From positions 1 through 41,542 of the forward strand of contig CAYQQO010000004.1 in NCBI GenBank assembly GCA_964420115.1: 41,542 nt of DNA, given 5' to 3'. Source of the stretch: CAYQQO01 sp964420115. GTDB lineage: Bacteria > Patescibacteriota > Minisyncoccia > Portnoybacterales > UBA2143. Made by a program: the position numbers and the translations under genes. Of the stretch, positions 8,251 through 16,570 are shown piece by piece (the first letter of the stretch is position 1; the number at the start of each line of letters is the position of its first letter). The notes under the pieces were generated by a model. The model was not told where the DNA came from, ran no database searches, and saw only the letters and a program-made list of their open reading frames with translations.

Positions 8251-8711
8251 CAGAAGAAAGCGATAAATTAGATATTATTAAAAAAACAATAGAAGGCCTT
8301 TTAAAAAGGATGGGCCTTTCTATCCAGGTATCCGCTAAAAGCGCTCAGGAAGATAATTTGGTTTTTAATATTGAAACAGAAGAGGCTGGTTTTTTAATCG
8401 GTCAGGCCGGTATAAATTTAGACGCTCTTCAGCATTTGGCTCGGCTTTTGGTCAGTAAGAAGACAGGCCAGCCAATAAAATTTGTTTTAGATGTTAATAA
8501 TTATCGTCAGCACCGCGTTGAACTTTTAGAGGAGTTAGCTGATAAATTAGCTAAACAGGCAATAACTGAACGAGTCACTTTAACTCTTCAGCCGATGCCG
8601 GCCTTTGAACGGAGGATAATACACCTTGTTTTAGCAGGGCGTTCAGAGGTTGTTACTGAAAGTATAGGCGAAGAGCCGCAAAGAAGAATTATTGTCAAGC
8701 CCAATAAGTAG
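8247..8711 (+). CDS. jag: KH-R3H RNA-binding protein (KhpB/Jag family)
   Basis: RNA-binding protein encoded next to yidC in many bacteria; in Firmicutes KhpB/Jag acts as an RNA chaperone linked to cell division and elongation. The 154-aa product has an N-terminal segment with a KH-type GXXG loop (GFLIGQAG, about residues 47-54) and a C-terminal R3H-like part (AFERRIIHLVLAGRSEV). The Jag-N domain found in longer homologues is absent. It overlaps yidC by four bases. The exact RNA targets here are unknown. Confidence 0.88.
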   Translation: MTEESDKLDIIKKTIEGLLKRMGLSIQVSAKSAQEDNLVFNIETEEAGFLIGQAGINLDALQHLARLLVSKKTGQPIKFVLDVNNYRQHRVELLEELADKLAKQAITERVTLTLQPMPAFERRIIHLVLAGRSEVVTESIGEEPQRRIIVKPNK

Positions 8712-8738
8712 ATTTAATTTATAAATTAAAAGGCGGCT

Positions 8739-9023
8739 ATGTTTAACCAGGCGGCCAAAATTATTAATAAAAAGGCCTTTACTCAAAGCGGCCAGTTTTT
8801 AGGCAGGGTTGCTGATTTAGAAGTTGATTCCACCGGCCAGAAAATCATTAGGTATTATATTCAAGGCGGCTTTTTAGCTAAACTAAAGGAATCTCTTATT
8901 ATTATAAGCGCCAGTCAGATAGTAGCTGTTAAAGAGGATAGGATTATTGTGGAGGACGCGTCGGTTAAGATAAGGGATTTTGAGGTAAAAAAAGAGGCCA
9001 AAATGGAATACAGCGGAGGTTAG
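8739..9023 (+). CDS. PRC-barrel domain protein
   Basis: A 94-aa protein covering little more than one PRC-barrel fold: repeated short beta strands, with SGQFLGRVADLEVDSTG near 17-33 and a final strand pair around VKEDRIIVEDASVKIRDFEV. PRC-barrel proteins serve as small interaction or scaffold modules in RNA processing (RimM-like) and photosynthesis. There is no signal peptide or membrane segment. It lies 27 bases after jag with AAAGGCGG a few bases before the ATG. The specific function is unknown. Confidence 0.7.
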   Translation: MFNQAAKIINKKAFTQSGQFLGRVADLEVDSTGQKIIRYYIQGGFLAKLKESLIIISASQIVAVKEDRIIVEDASVKIRDFEVKKEAKMEYSGG

Positions 9024-9042
9024 TTTTTAAAGGGTTTTTAAA

Positions 9043-9090
9043 TGCCTCAAGCAGAAAACAAACTAAATATTATTTTTGATTGTAAATGAT
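9043..9090 (+). other. Candidate 15-codon leader ORF before the flippase
   Basis: ATG 9043 to TGA 9090 encodes MPQAENKLNIIFDCK. An AAAGGG motif stands seven bases before its ATG, while the flippase has no such motif, and its TGA overlaps the flippase ATG as ATGA. This layout suits translational coupling. Nothing shows that the peptide itself is conserved or made. Confidence 0.3.
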
Positions 9091-10498
9091 TAGCAGTAAA
9101 ATTGCTTACAATACTTTTATTTCAGCCGGCGCCAGAATCGTCGGCTTAGCTATTTCTTTAACAACTATTGGTTTTGTTACTCGTTATTTAGGCCAAGATG
9201 GCTTTGGCCAGTATGCCACTATCTTGGCTTTTTTATATATTTTTTCTATTTTGGCCGATTTAGGTCTTTATTTGATCTCGCTTCGGGAAATCTCCCGGCC
9301 TGGCGCCGATGAGAAGAAAATAATCAGCAACGCTTTTACTTTAAGATTTACAGCGGGGCTTGTTGTTTTTGCTCTCGCCCCTTTAATTTCTCTTTTGATG
9401 CCTTATCCCAGTCAGTTTAAAACAGGCGTTTTAATCGGAGCGGTTGGATTTTGGGCAATGTCCAATTATCAGCTTTTGATAGGGGTTTTCCAGAAATATT
9501 TACAAATGACAAAAGTTGCTTTGGGCGAGCTTTTAGGGAGAATAGCTCAAATAGCTTTGGTTGTTTTTTTTGTCTGGCAGGATGCTGGTTTTTTAGCCAT
9601 TGTCGGCGCTTTGACAGGCGGCGCTTTAACAAGTTATTTTGTGATTTTTTACTCTGCTAAAAAGTATGTTGATTTTTCCTTCCGGTTTGATTTTTCTTTC
9701 TGGAAAAGTTTTTTAAAGAAATCATTCCCCCTTGCAGTAGCCGCGGTTTTAACAATGGTTTATTTCAGAATTGACACTATTATGCTTTCGCTTATGAAGG
9801 GAGCGGCGGACACTGGTGTTTACGGGCTAGCGTACAAAATTTTGGAAAGTTTATTGTTTTTCCCGGCTATGTTTGTCGGCTTGGTTATGCCTCTTTTGTC
9901 CAAATACGCTTTTTCCGACAGGAAAGAGTTTATCAATATTTTTCAAAACACCTTAAATGTTTTGCTTATTATAATTATCCCTATGATAGTGGCTGTTTTT
10001 TTTCTTTCTCCAGAAATAATTTCCTTAATTGCTGGTAGCGAATTCCTTCCTTCAGCCGGTGTTTTAAATATTTTGATTATTGCCACCGCTATTATTTTCT
10101 TGGCGATTTTATTCCAGAATATGATTATTTCTTTAGAAAAACAAAAAAGCTTAACATATATTTATGGCATAGGGGCGATAATTAATTTAGGGGCAAATTT
10201 TTATTTTATTCCCAAGTATTCATACAGCGGGGCGGCTGCCACCACGGTTCTAACGGAAGCCATTGTCACTCTTTTAATGGTTGCGTTGCTTTATCGCCTT
10301 TTGGGCCGCTTGCCTCTTTCTTTTTCTTTGTTTAAATATCTATTAGCTGGTTTAGTCATGGCTTTGGTTTTTTACTTTTTGTCCCCATTAAACTGGATTG
10401 TTTTAGCTTTTTTGGCGGCGATGGCTTATTTCGTATTTCTTTATCTTATTGGCGGGATATCAAACAAGCAGATTTTATCTTTAGTTAAAAGACAGTAA
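9086..10498 (+). CDS. Polysaccharide flippase (Wzx/MATE-like)
   Basis: Integral membrane protein (470 aa) with about 12-14 hydrophobic helices. It has the N-terminal pattern of polysaccharide biosynthesis exporters (KIAYNTFISAGARIVGLAISLTTIGFVTRYLGQDGFGQYA). These proteins flip lipid-linked sugar units across the membrane for later polymerisation. An in-frame TAA directly before ATG 9086 fixes the start. It opens an envelope cluster that also contains two O-antigen-ligase-like proteins, consistent with a Wzx/Wzy-style pathway. No glycosyltransferases are encoded nearby, so the substrate cannot be read from this window. Confidence 0.87.
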   Translation: MISSKIAYNTFISAGARIVGLAISLTTIGFVTRYLGQDGFGQYATILAFLYIFSILADLGLYLISLREISRPGADEKKIISNAFTLRFTAGLVVFALAPLISLLMPYPSQFKTGVLIGAVGFWAMSNYQLLIGVFQKYLQMTKVALGELLGRIAQIALVVFFVWQDAGFLAIVGALTGGALTSYFVIFYSAKKYVDFSFRFDFSFWKSFLKKSFPLAVAAVLTMVYFRIDTIMLSLMKGAADTGVYGLAYKILESLLFFPAMFVGLVMPLLSKYAFSDRKEFINIFQNTLNVLLIIIIPMIVAVFFLSPEIISLIAGSEFLPSAGVLNILIIATAIIFLAILFQNMIISLEKQKSLTYIYGIGAIINLGANFYFIPKYSYSGAAATTVLTEAIVTLLMVALLYRLLGRLPLSFSLFKYLLAGLVMALVFYFLSPLNWIVLAFLAAMAYFVFLYLIGGISNKQILSLVKRQ

Positions 10499-10502
10499 AT
10501 AT

Positions 10503-11561
10503 ATGGCATTTAATATAGAGGGAAGTTTTAAAAAAATAATTTTAATATTTGGGTCGGTTATTTTAGCTATAGCGATTATTGGACCGCTTTTTTTTATTTT
10601 GTCTGGCAAGCTTGAAAATGAAGAGATAAAATTAAGCAGAGAGATTTATATACTTGATTCTAATGCTCCCGATGCTCCCGATGCTCCCGAAGAACTTCCT
10701 CTCCCCTCTTTTAATTTGTTTTTTGTCGGCGATATTATGCTTTCCCGCGGAGTGGGCCAAAAAACAGCAAGGGGGAATGACTGGCGCTGGCCCTTTTTAA
10801 AAATTAGTTCACATTTGAGGAGGGCCGATTTGCTTTTTGGCAATTTAGAGGGGCCGATATCCGACAAGGGTTATGACACCGGCAGTGTTTATTCTTTCAG
10901 GGCTGATCCGCGAGTGGTCGAGGGGCTGGTTTTTGCCGGCTTTGATGTTTTGTCTCTGGCTAACAACCATATGGGCGATTGGTCAAGGGAAGCGATGGAA
11001 GATACTTTTAAAATTCTAAAAGATGGCGGCATTAATTATGTCGGCGCTGGTTTAAATTTTAGCCAAGCCCACAGCCCCCTTGTTAAAGAATTAAGCGATG
11101 GGACTAAAATCGCTTTTTTGGCCTATACTAACATTGGTCCAACTTATTGGCAGGCCGGGGATGATTTATCCGGCATTGCTTGGCTTGAAAAAGAGCAAAT
11201 GAAGGAAGACATTGAAAAAGCAAAAGAAAAAGCCGATTTAATTATTGTTTCTATGCACAGCGGGACTGAATATGTTAATCATTCAAATCTTAGCCAGAGA
11301 GATTATGCCAGAAGCGCGATAGATGCCGGCGCTAATTTGATTGTTGGCCACCACCCGCATGTTGTTCAGGAAATTGAAGAGTATAAAGGGCGTTATATCG
11401 CTTATAGTTTGGGTAATTTTATTTTTGACCAGACTTTTTCTGAAGAAACAATGAAAGGTCTGCTTTTAAATGTTATAATAGAAAATAAACAGATAAAAGA
11501 AGTTCGGCCGGTTGGAGTAAGGATTTCTAAAGATTTTCAGCCAGAGATTGCTTCTTTATAA
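10503..11561 (+). CDS. CapA-family metallophosphatase-like protein
   Basis: A 352-aa protein with one N-terminal membrane anchor (about 13-33), a short acidic proline linker, and a CapA/PgsA-type domain of the calcineurin-like superfamily. Motifs in order are FVGDIMLSRGV near 75-85, FGNLEGPIS, SLANNHMGDW, GHHPHVVQ and YSLGNFIFDQ. The Asp, Asn and His residues are those expected to bind metal. Family members take part in poly-gamma-glutamate capsule synthesis or unidentified wall steps; the pgsB/C partners are not seen, so capsule synthesis is not established. It begins five bases after the flippase. Confidence 0.87.
   Translation: MAFNIEGSFKKIILIFGSVILAIAIIGPLFFILSGKLENEEIKLSREIYILDSNAPDAPDAPEELPLPSFNLFFVGDIMLSRGVGQKTARGNDWRWPFLKISSHLRRADLLFGNLEGPISDKGYDTGSVYSFRADPRVVEGLVFAGFDVLSLANNHMGDWSREAMEDTFKILKDGGINYVGAGLNFSQAHSPLVKELSDGTKIAFLAYTNIGPTYWQAGDDLSGIAWLEKEQMKEDIEKAKEKADLIIVSMHSGTEYVNHSNLSQRDYARSAIDAGANLIVGHHPHVVQEIEEYKGRYIAYSLGNFIFDQTFSEETMKGLLLNVIIENKQIKEVRPVGVRISKDFQPEIASL
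10662..10688 (+). repeat. Three 9-bp tandem units inside the CapA gene
   Basis: AATGCTCCC, GATGCTCCC and GATGCTCCC stand head to tail and encode N/D-A-P three times. The 9-base period keeps frame, so copy changes would only alter the length of the linker between the membrane anchor and the enzyme domain. Confidence 0.8.
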
Positions 11562-11568
11562 AATTGTT

Positions 11569-12456
11569 ATGGGACAGAAAAGGCCCTCTTTTTGGCCAGG
11601 TAAATTATTATTGTTTTTTATCCTTTTTTTGGAATTAACCATCATTACTCTCGGGCTAATTGTTTATTTTTCCGTATTTGAGGTTTCTGCTCAAATAGAA
11701 TACAAAAATACTCCCGAGATTGGCCCGGAAATAGTAATTTCTTTTAACCAGCCCATTATTAGTCAGATAGCTGACAACAATATTCAATTAGAACCGGCTC
11801 TCCGGGGGCGTTTTATCTGGGCAGACGCTCGCCGCCAGCTTCATTTTATCCCAGAAGAAGAAATGACAGCCGGCATCAATTATCAGTTGGAGCTTTCCAA
11901 TTTGCGCAGTTTCGTTTTCACTAATTTAAAAAAAGCGGTTTTTTTGTTTAAACCAGAGCTGGTTCAGTTTGTTGTCGGGAAAGACGGCCTTGAAAGAGGG
12001 GTTAAAGATATTTTGCCCCAAAATCTTCCTGTGGCAGAAAATACTCTTTTTAAAAAGTCAGACGGCCAGCTGGTTGAAATTAACCAGGCAATAATTAAGG
12101 AGGGAAAATATATAGACATTGATTTATCCAAAATGATTCTAACTAATTTTGAAAACGACCAGCCAAAAAGCAATTACGAAATAGCGGCCATTGGCAGTCC
12201 TTGGTCTAGGCCGACTCCCAAAGGCAGTTTTAGGGTGTTAAACAAGGAGGAAAATCATTTTTCCGGGCTGGCTCGTGTCTGGATGCCTTGGAGTATTCGT
12301 TTTTACGGCGGCTATTATATCCACGAAGTGCCTTATTTTCCGAGCGGCCAGCGTTTAACTTCTGATTATTCTGGCGGGTGTATCCGCTTGCCTATTGGAG
12401 CGGCCGAACAGGTTTATAATTGGGCAGAAATTAATATGCCTTTAATAATTCATTAA
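11569..12456 (+). CDS. L,D-transpeptidase (YkuD family)
   Basis: Exported or membrane-anchored wall cross-linking enzyme (295 aa from ATG 11569). It has an N-terminal hydrophobic anchor (about 13-34), then a beta-rich Ig-like region of roughly 100 residues, then the YkuD catalytic domain. That domain contains H in YIHEVPYFP and the catalytic cysteine in SGGCIRLP (C271). Such enzymes form 3-3 cross-links in peptidoglycan or attach proteins to it. The frame could also start at a TTG at 11548 inside the CapA gene, but ATG 11569 lies just after that gene's stop and precedes a typical anchor sequence. The next gene starts directly after its stop (TAAATG). Confidence 0.88.
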   Translation: MGQKRPSFWPGKLLLFFILFLELTIITLGLIVYFSVFEVSAQIEYKNTPEIGPEIVISFNQPIISQIADNNIQLEPALRGRFIWADARRQLHFIPEEEMTAGINYQLELSNLRSFVFTNLKKAVFLFKPELVQFVVGKDGLERGVKDILPQNLPVAENTLFKKSDGQLVEINQAIIKEGKYIDIDLSKMILTNFENDQPKSNYEIAAIGSPWSRPTPKGSFRVLNKEENHFSGLARVWMPWSIRFYGGYYIHEVPYFPSGQRLTSDYSGGCIRLPIGAAEQVYNWAEINMPLIIH

Positions 12457-13761
12457 ATGTTTGATTGGCTTTTATTGTTAATCGGCTATTTGCCTTTTCA
12501 AATTGCTATAAATCCGGGGTATGGTTTTGATTTGGCTTCTTTGCGCCTCTTTATTGTTGTCTTTTTTATTATCTGGTTTTTTAAAAAAGCCAAGGAAGGC
12601 AATTTTGAGATAGGGGCTTATTTAAATAATTTGCAGAGCATCGGCCTGCTTTCTTTTTTAATTTTGATTTCTCTTTCTTTGATTGGAGCGGCCAATCCTT
12701 TTTGGGGCGTGAGGAAAATAATTTATTTTCTTTCTGTTTTCCCTCTTTATTTTATAGTTATTAACTTGGTTGATGAGTGGTATAAAATTAAAAAAGTGAT
12801 TTATTTTCTTTTGGCTGGAGGAGGGATTTTTGCTACAGCGGGATTAGCCCAGTTTTTAGCTCAATTTTTCTTTTCTTTTGAAAAAATTTATAACTTTTGG
12901 GCCATTAATATTATTTCTGTCTTTTCCGGCTTTAATTATGGGTCTATGCTTTTGTCTTATCCAAGCTGGCTGGTGGAAATTAACGGCCGGGTTTTTTCGC
13001 GCGCTTTTTCTCTTTTTTCAGACCCTCATATGCTCGCTTTTTACTTGGGCTTAATTTTGCCGCTTGCTTTTAGCCTGTTGGTCCATCAGTGGGTAGCCAA
13101 GCATCAGCATTCTTTTATTTTTTATTCTTTGTATTTTCTCTTTTTTGTTGTTCTTTTGCTTACTTTCACCCGCGGGGCTTATATGGCTGTTATTGCTGTC
13201 TTTTCAGTTTTAATCTTCCTTTCATGGCGTTATCTTAATGTTAGGGGGTTGATTTTTCTGCTTCTTTTGTCTCTTTTAGTTTTTATTATTCCTATTACCC
13301 CTATTGCCGACCGCTTTTACTCTTCCTTTAATACGCAGGAAGAATCAAACATTGGCCGCCTTTCTATGTGGCAGGAAGCAGGTAAAGCCGGCTTGGAAAA
13401 CCCCTTGGTGGGCGTTGGTTTAGGTAATTACTCTTTAATAATTGATTCTAAGCTTGATTACCGCAATCCAATAACGGCCCATAATCTTTATTTGGATCTT
13501 TTTTCAGAAACAGGGGCATTATCTCTTCTTGTTTGGCTTGTTTTAATTTTGGGGACTGCTTGGCAGCTTTTGCGCAGAATTATTAAGGTTAACGATTCGC
13601 CTAAAAGGGCAATATTAATAGGGTTGGCAGGGTCTTTGCTTTATTTCTTTTGCCATAGTTTTTTTGAAACGGCGGTTTATAATCCTTCTATTCTAGCTGT
13701 TTTTATGGTCCTTTTAGGGCTGTCAACGGCTCTTCTTAGATCAGCGCCAGAGAAAAGGTAG
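12457..13761 (+). CDS. O-antigen ligase/polymerase-like membrane protein 1
   Basis: A 434-aa polytopic membrane protein with about 10-12 helices and the larger external loop typical of the Wzy/WaaL superfamily. The C-terminal half contains the conserved stretch ENPLVGVGLGNY followed by AHNLYLDLFSETG. Such proteins polymerise or ligate glycan chains from lipid carriers on the outer face of the membrane. It follows the L,D-transpeptidase without a gap. Whether it polymerises, ligates to lipid, or glycosylates proteins such as pilins cannot be told from sequence. Confidence 0.82.
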   Translation: MFDWLLLLIGYLPFQIAINPGYGFDLASLRLFIVVFFIIWFFKKAKEGNFEIGAYLNNLQSIGLLSFLILISLSLIGAANPFWGVRKIIYFLSVFPLYFIVINLVDEWYKIKKVIYFLLAGGGIFATAGLAQFLAQFFFSFEKIYNFWAINIISVFSGFNYGSMLLSYPSWLVEINGRVFSRAFSLFSDPHMLAFYLGLILPLAFSLLVHQWVAKHQHSFIFYSLYFLFFVVLLLTFTRGAYMAVIAVFSVLIFLSWRYLNVRGLIFLLLLSLLVFIIPITPIADRFYSSFNTQEESNIGRLSMWQEAGKAGLENPLVGVGLGNYSLIIDSKLDYRNPITAHNLYLDLFSETGALSLLVWLVLILGTAWQLLRRIIKVNDSPKRAILIGLAGSLLYFFCHSFFETAVYNPSILAVFMVLLGLSTALLRSAPEKR

Positions 13762-13807
13762 TGTTTGTCCCCATGTAGTTTGCTTATCACAGCTAAAAAT
13801 GAGCAAC

Positions 13808-13816
13808 AAGGAGGTG
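13808..13816 (+). promoter_or_regulatory. Strong ribosome binding site
   Basis: AAGGAGGTG lies nine bases (after GGAGG) before ATG 13824. It is the strongest Shine-Dalgarno sequence in a window where most genes have none, and it fixes the start of the second O-antigen-ligase-like gene. The 62-bp gap before it shows no clear promoter. Confidence 0.75.
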
Positions 13817-13823
13817 CACTCTT

Positions 13824-14993
13824 ATGCTTGCAAGAATTATTAACGGGGGCGTTTGTATAATAGTTTTTTTGCTCCCTCTTTATTTAATCCGTTTTAGGGT
13901 CGGCTGGCTGCCAACAAACATATTGGAGGTTCTAATTGGCGGCCTTTTTTTTATTTGGCTTTTAAAAGCGGCAAGAAACAACACTCAATTTCCCCCTTTT
14001 GCTAAAGGGTGGTTTTTGCCAATATTTTTAATTTTTACGGGGGCGACATTGTCTGTTTGGTTTTCAGGGGATTTAATCACAGGCGCTGGTATCTGGAGGG
14101 GGTGGTTTGTTTTGCCTCTTGCTTTTATGCTGGTTGTTGTTGAAAACATAAAAGAAAAAAAGGAAGTTGGCTCTATTTTTAAAAGTTTGGCTTTATCAGG
14201 GGCGATAGTAGCTATAATTTCTCTTTTTTATTTTATAAAAAACGATTTAACATACGATGGCCGGCTAGGGGCCTTTTACCTTTCTCCTAATCATTTGTCT
14301 ATGTATTTATCCCCTGTTTTTATTTTATCTTTATATTTATATCCTGTTTTTGAAAAAAATATTTACAAAATTATTTTAATCATTTCTCATTTTTTATTGC
14401 TTCTCGTCATTGTTTTAACCTTTTCTCGCTCTGCTTGGTTAGGATTGGCGGCTGGTTTAATATTTATTCTTTTATTGTGGCTCAAGAAAAAATGGCCCAA
14501 AAAAATATGGGCTTCTGCTTTAATATTTTTGTTGTTTTTTCTTTTTATCGCCGGAATTGCCGCTAAAGAATTTGATCTGCTTAATTTTCCTTCTTTTAAA
14601 TCGCGCTTGGCTATTTGGCAAAGCGCTTTAGAGATTATAAAAGACCATCCCTTGATAGGGATTGGTCCTGGAATGTTTCAAAAGTATTATTTAGATTACC
14701 AGAAAATGTTTCCTCTTTACCCGGAATGGTCTGCTCCCCAGCCGCATAATATCTTTTTAGCTTTTTGGCTGCAGGCTGGTATTATTGGTCTGATTGGTTT
14801 TTTTTGGCTAATTGTTTTGTTTTTTAAAAAAGGGTTTAAGAAAGAAGATTGGCTGGGTATAATTTTAATGGCCGCGATGGTCTATACGCTTGTTCACGGC
14901 CTTTTTGACACCACTTACTGGAAAAATGACTTATCAATAATTTTCTGGCTTACTATAGGCCTAATGAGTAAAGTTGGCCGTCTTTCTGATTAA
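13824..14993 (+). CDS. O-antigen ligase/polymerase-like membrane protein 2
   Basis: A 389-aa polytopic protein of the same superfamily as its upstream neighbour, but not a close copy. The C-terminal signature reads IIKDHPLIGIGPGMFQ and then QPHNIFLAFWLQAGIIG. It has about ten membrane helices with a long loop around residues 250-310. It is translated from an unusually good ribosome binding site and ends inside the 3' end of the convergent propeller gene (41-bp tail-to-tail overlap). Two different Wzy-like proteins side by side suggest separate polymerase and ligase roles, which is inference. Confidence 0.82.
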   Translation: MLARIINGGVCIIVFLLPLYLIRFRVGWLPTNILEVLIGGLFFIWLLKAARNNTQFPPFAKGWFLPIFLIFTGATLSVWFSGDLITGAGIWRGWFVLPLAFMLVVVENIKEKKEVGSIFKSLALSGAIVAIISLFYFIKNDLTYDGRLGAFYLSPNHLSMYLSPVFILSLYLYPVFEKNIYKIILIISHFLLLLVIVLTFSRSAWLGLAAGLIFILLLWLKKKWPKKIWASALIFLLFFLFIAGIAAKEFDLLNFPSFKSRLAIWQSALEIIKDHPLIGIGPGMFQKYYLDYQKMFPLYPEWSAPQPHNIFLAFWLQAGIIGLIGFFWLIVLFFKKGFKKEDWLGIILMAAMVYTLVHGLFDTTYWKNDLSIIFWLTIGLMSKVGRLSD

Positions 14994-16104
14994 TAAAAAG
15001 AAGGTAGTCTTCTTTGGGAGACAAGATGAGGTTTTGGGCATCATAGCTTTTTTTCTCTAGCGCTGATTGGTAAATTTGGGTCATTTCTTCTGTTTCTAAG
15101 TTTATCTGCCAGAATTCATCGTCTGCTGGAATGGCTCCTTTGTAGTAGTCATCAGGCATAGTGGATTGTTGGGGTATTTCTTGAGGGACAGCGCAGAAAA
15201 GAGTACGGTTGTCTTGGCTAAAAACGCACTTTTCCGGCAGAGTGGCGAAATTAAATTCTTTTGTTGTTTGGCTGATTGTGTCAGTCATTTTTAATTTTAT
15301 ATTTTTCCCCTGGTAGTCGGTTTCCGTAAAAAGTATTTTATCGCCGTCAGGCGACCACAAAGAACTCATGCCGTATGTCTCCTTAATAATTTTTTGGAAA
15401 TTTCCGCTGTTAATATCCAGGGTATAAAGGACGCTTTGAGCCAAGCCGCTTGGCCTTGTTCTTAGTGATAGTTTGTCCGGGCCGGGCCATTCAACAATTA
15501 GGTTTTTCATTCTTGTTTCAAAAATATTTTCCCAATTAGAGCCGTCCGTGTCAGCTATGCTGATGTTGTTTTTCTGTGTTTTCGGATCATAATATTGATA
15601 AGCTATTTTATTCTGTTTTGGCGCCCATGAAAGGGATCGGATATTTTTGTCCAAGGCTTTAGAGATTTCGTTTTGGTGGTTGTAATAATATTTTTTAACT
15701 AGCCCGTTATCTTCAAAAGAAGTAATAGCCATTTCTTTGTTATGCGACCATAAAACATCTATTAAATTTGGCAAAAGATCAGAAGACAAGCGGGTTAATT
15801 CCGAGCCGTCAAAATTTGATTGGAAAACGTTGCCGTTTTGGGCTAAATAATATTTAATTTTATCTTTATCTACGGCAGGGCCGATAACGGCTTCTTGGGA
15901 AATTGCCTTAATGCCGCCTGTTATTAATGCGCCATCTTCTTGATGATCGCTATCGTCTGCTGACGGCAGGCCTGGTTGGCCTTTTGTATCGCCTTCTTCT
16001 TCCGGGGGGAGCTCTTTGACTAGAAGGGAATTATAGGCTAAAAGTCCAGCTATAATTAAAGCTAAAATAATTGTTAGAATAATGAGAAGCTTTTTTGGTG
16101 ACAT
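14953..16104 (-). CDS. Membrane-anchored TolB-like beta-propeller protein
   Basis: A 383-aa protein with an N-terminal membrane anchor (about 7-29), an acidic low-complexity linker, then PD40/WD40-like repeats: SWAPKQNKIAYQYYDP, LWSPDGDKILFTETD and LILSPKEDYLLF, each a strand pair around a W/L-S-P-D-type turn. Such propellers usually mediate protein contacts outside the membrane. It is the last gene of the leftward secretion-like operon, 55 bases after the pilin gene, so it may be an accessory factor of that apparatus. Its 3' end overlaps the convergent gene by 41 bp. Confidence 0.7.
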   Translation of the reverse strand: MSPKKLLIILTIILALIIAGLLAYNSLLVKELPPEEEGDTKGQPGLPSADDSDHQEDGALITGGIKAISQEAVIGPAVDKDKIKYYLAQNGNVFQSNFDGSELTRLSSDLLPNLIDVLWSHNKEMAITSFEDNGLVKKYYYNHQNEISKALDKNIRSLSWAPKQNKIAYQYYDPKTQKNNISIADTDGSNWENIFETRMKNLIVEWPGPDKLSLRTRPSGLAQSVLYTLDINSGNFQKIIKETYGMSSLWSPDGDKILFTETDYQGKNIKLKMTDTISQTTKEFNFATLPEKCVFSQDNRTLFCAVPQEIPQQSTMPDDYYKGAIPADDEFWQINLETEEMTQIYQSALEKKSYDAQNLILSPKEDYLLFINQKDGQLYSLGL

Positions 16105-16159
16105 AAAATTGTTTTTTAAAAGTTATCGCGGCCGACTGCCCTGTTAATATTTATGTTGG

Positions 16160-16570
16160 TTATTCTATTGTTTCTTCTAAGTCGGGAGGCGTTGTGCTGA
16201 CCAAATCGGGGTTAATGGTATAGAGAATTAAATAAGCGGCCAAGGCTAAAATTAATCCTGAAATAGCCCCCCGAAGTATGTCTTTGGCTTTTTCTTTAGA
16301 AGTGAGGGTGTCTGAAAGCATGTACCAAAAACCTCCAAAAACAAGCGCGGCAAAGCCGGCTAGTCCGACTAATCCTAACCCGAAAAGGTAAAGATAGCGG
16401 ACATATTCGGTTAATCCTCCTTCGGGTCTGACTCCTTCTGCTTCTCCAATTTCCGGGTAATCTATTTCCAGGCTATATTCAGCTTGGGCCTTAAAAGAAA
16501 AAGAAAAAATTCCTAAAGCAATAAACAGGAGAATTAAGATAATTATTTTTTTCTTGATGTCATTACGCAT
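16160..16570 (-). CDS. VirB2/TrbC-like type IV secretion pilin
   Basis: A small 136-aa protein with a signal peptide (about 8-31, AQA|E-type cleavage), a short exported region, and two hydrophobic helices (about 58-83 and 100-121) joined by a short polar loop (LTSKEKAKD). This two-helix layout is that of VirB2/TrbC major pilins and the 'T4SS_pilin' family frequent in CPR genomes. It would assemble into an extracellular pilus or a membrane channel with VirB6 and VirB4. Its ATG overlaps the preceding gene's stop (TAATG). Confidence 0.78.
   Translation of the reverse strand: MRNDIKKKIIILILLFIALGIFSFSFKAQAEYSLEIDYPEIGEAEGVRPEGGLTEYVRYLYLFGLGLVGLAGFAALVFGGFWYMLSDTLTSKEKAKDILRGAISGLILALAAYLILYTINPDLVSTTPPDLEETIE

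Noticed and set aside
10662..10688. Short tandem repeat considered as CRISPR or satellite
   Set aside because: It is only three 9-bp units in frame within a coding linker, with no spacers or cas genes.
11548..11568. TTG start of the L,D-transpeptidase inside the CapA gene
   Set aside because: An ATG at 11569 just after the CapA stop gives a typical membrane-anchor start.
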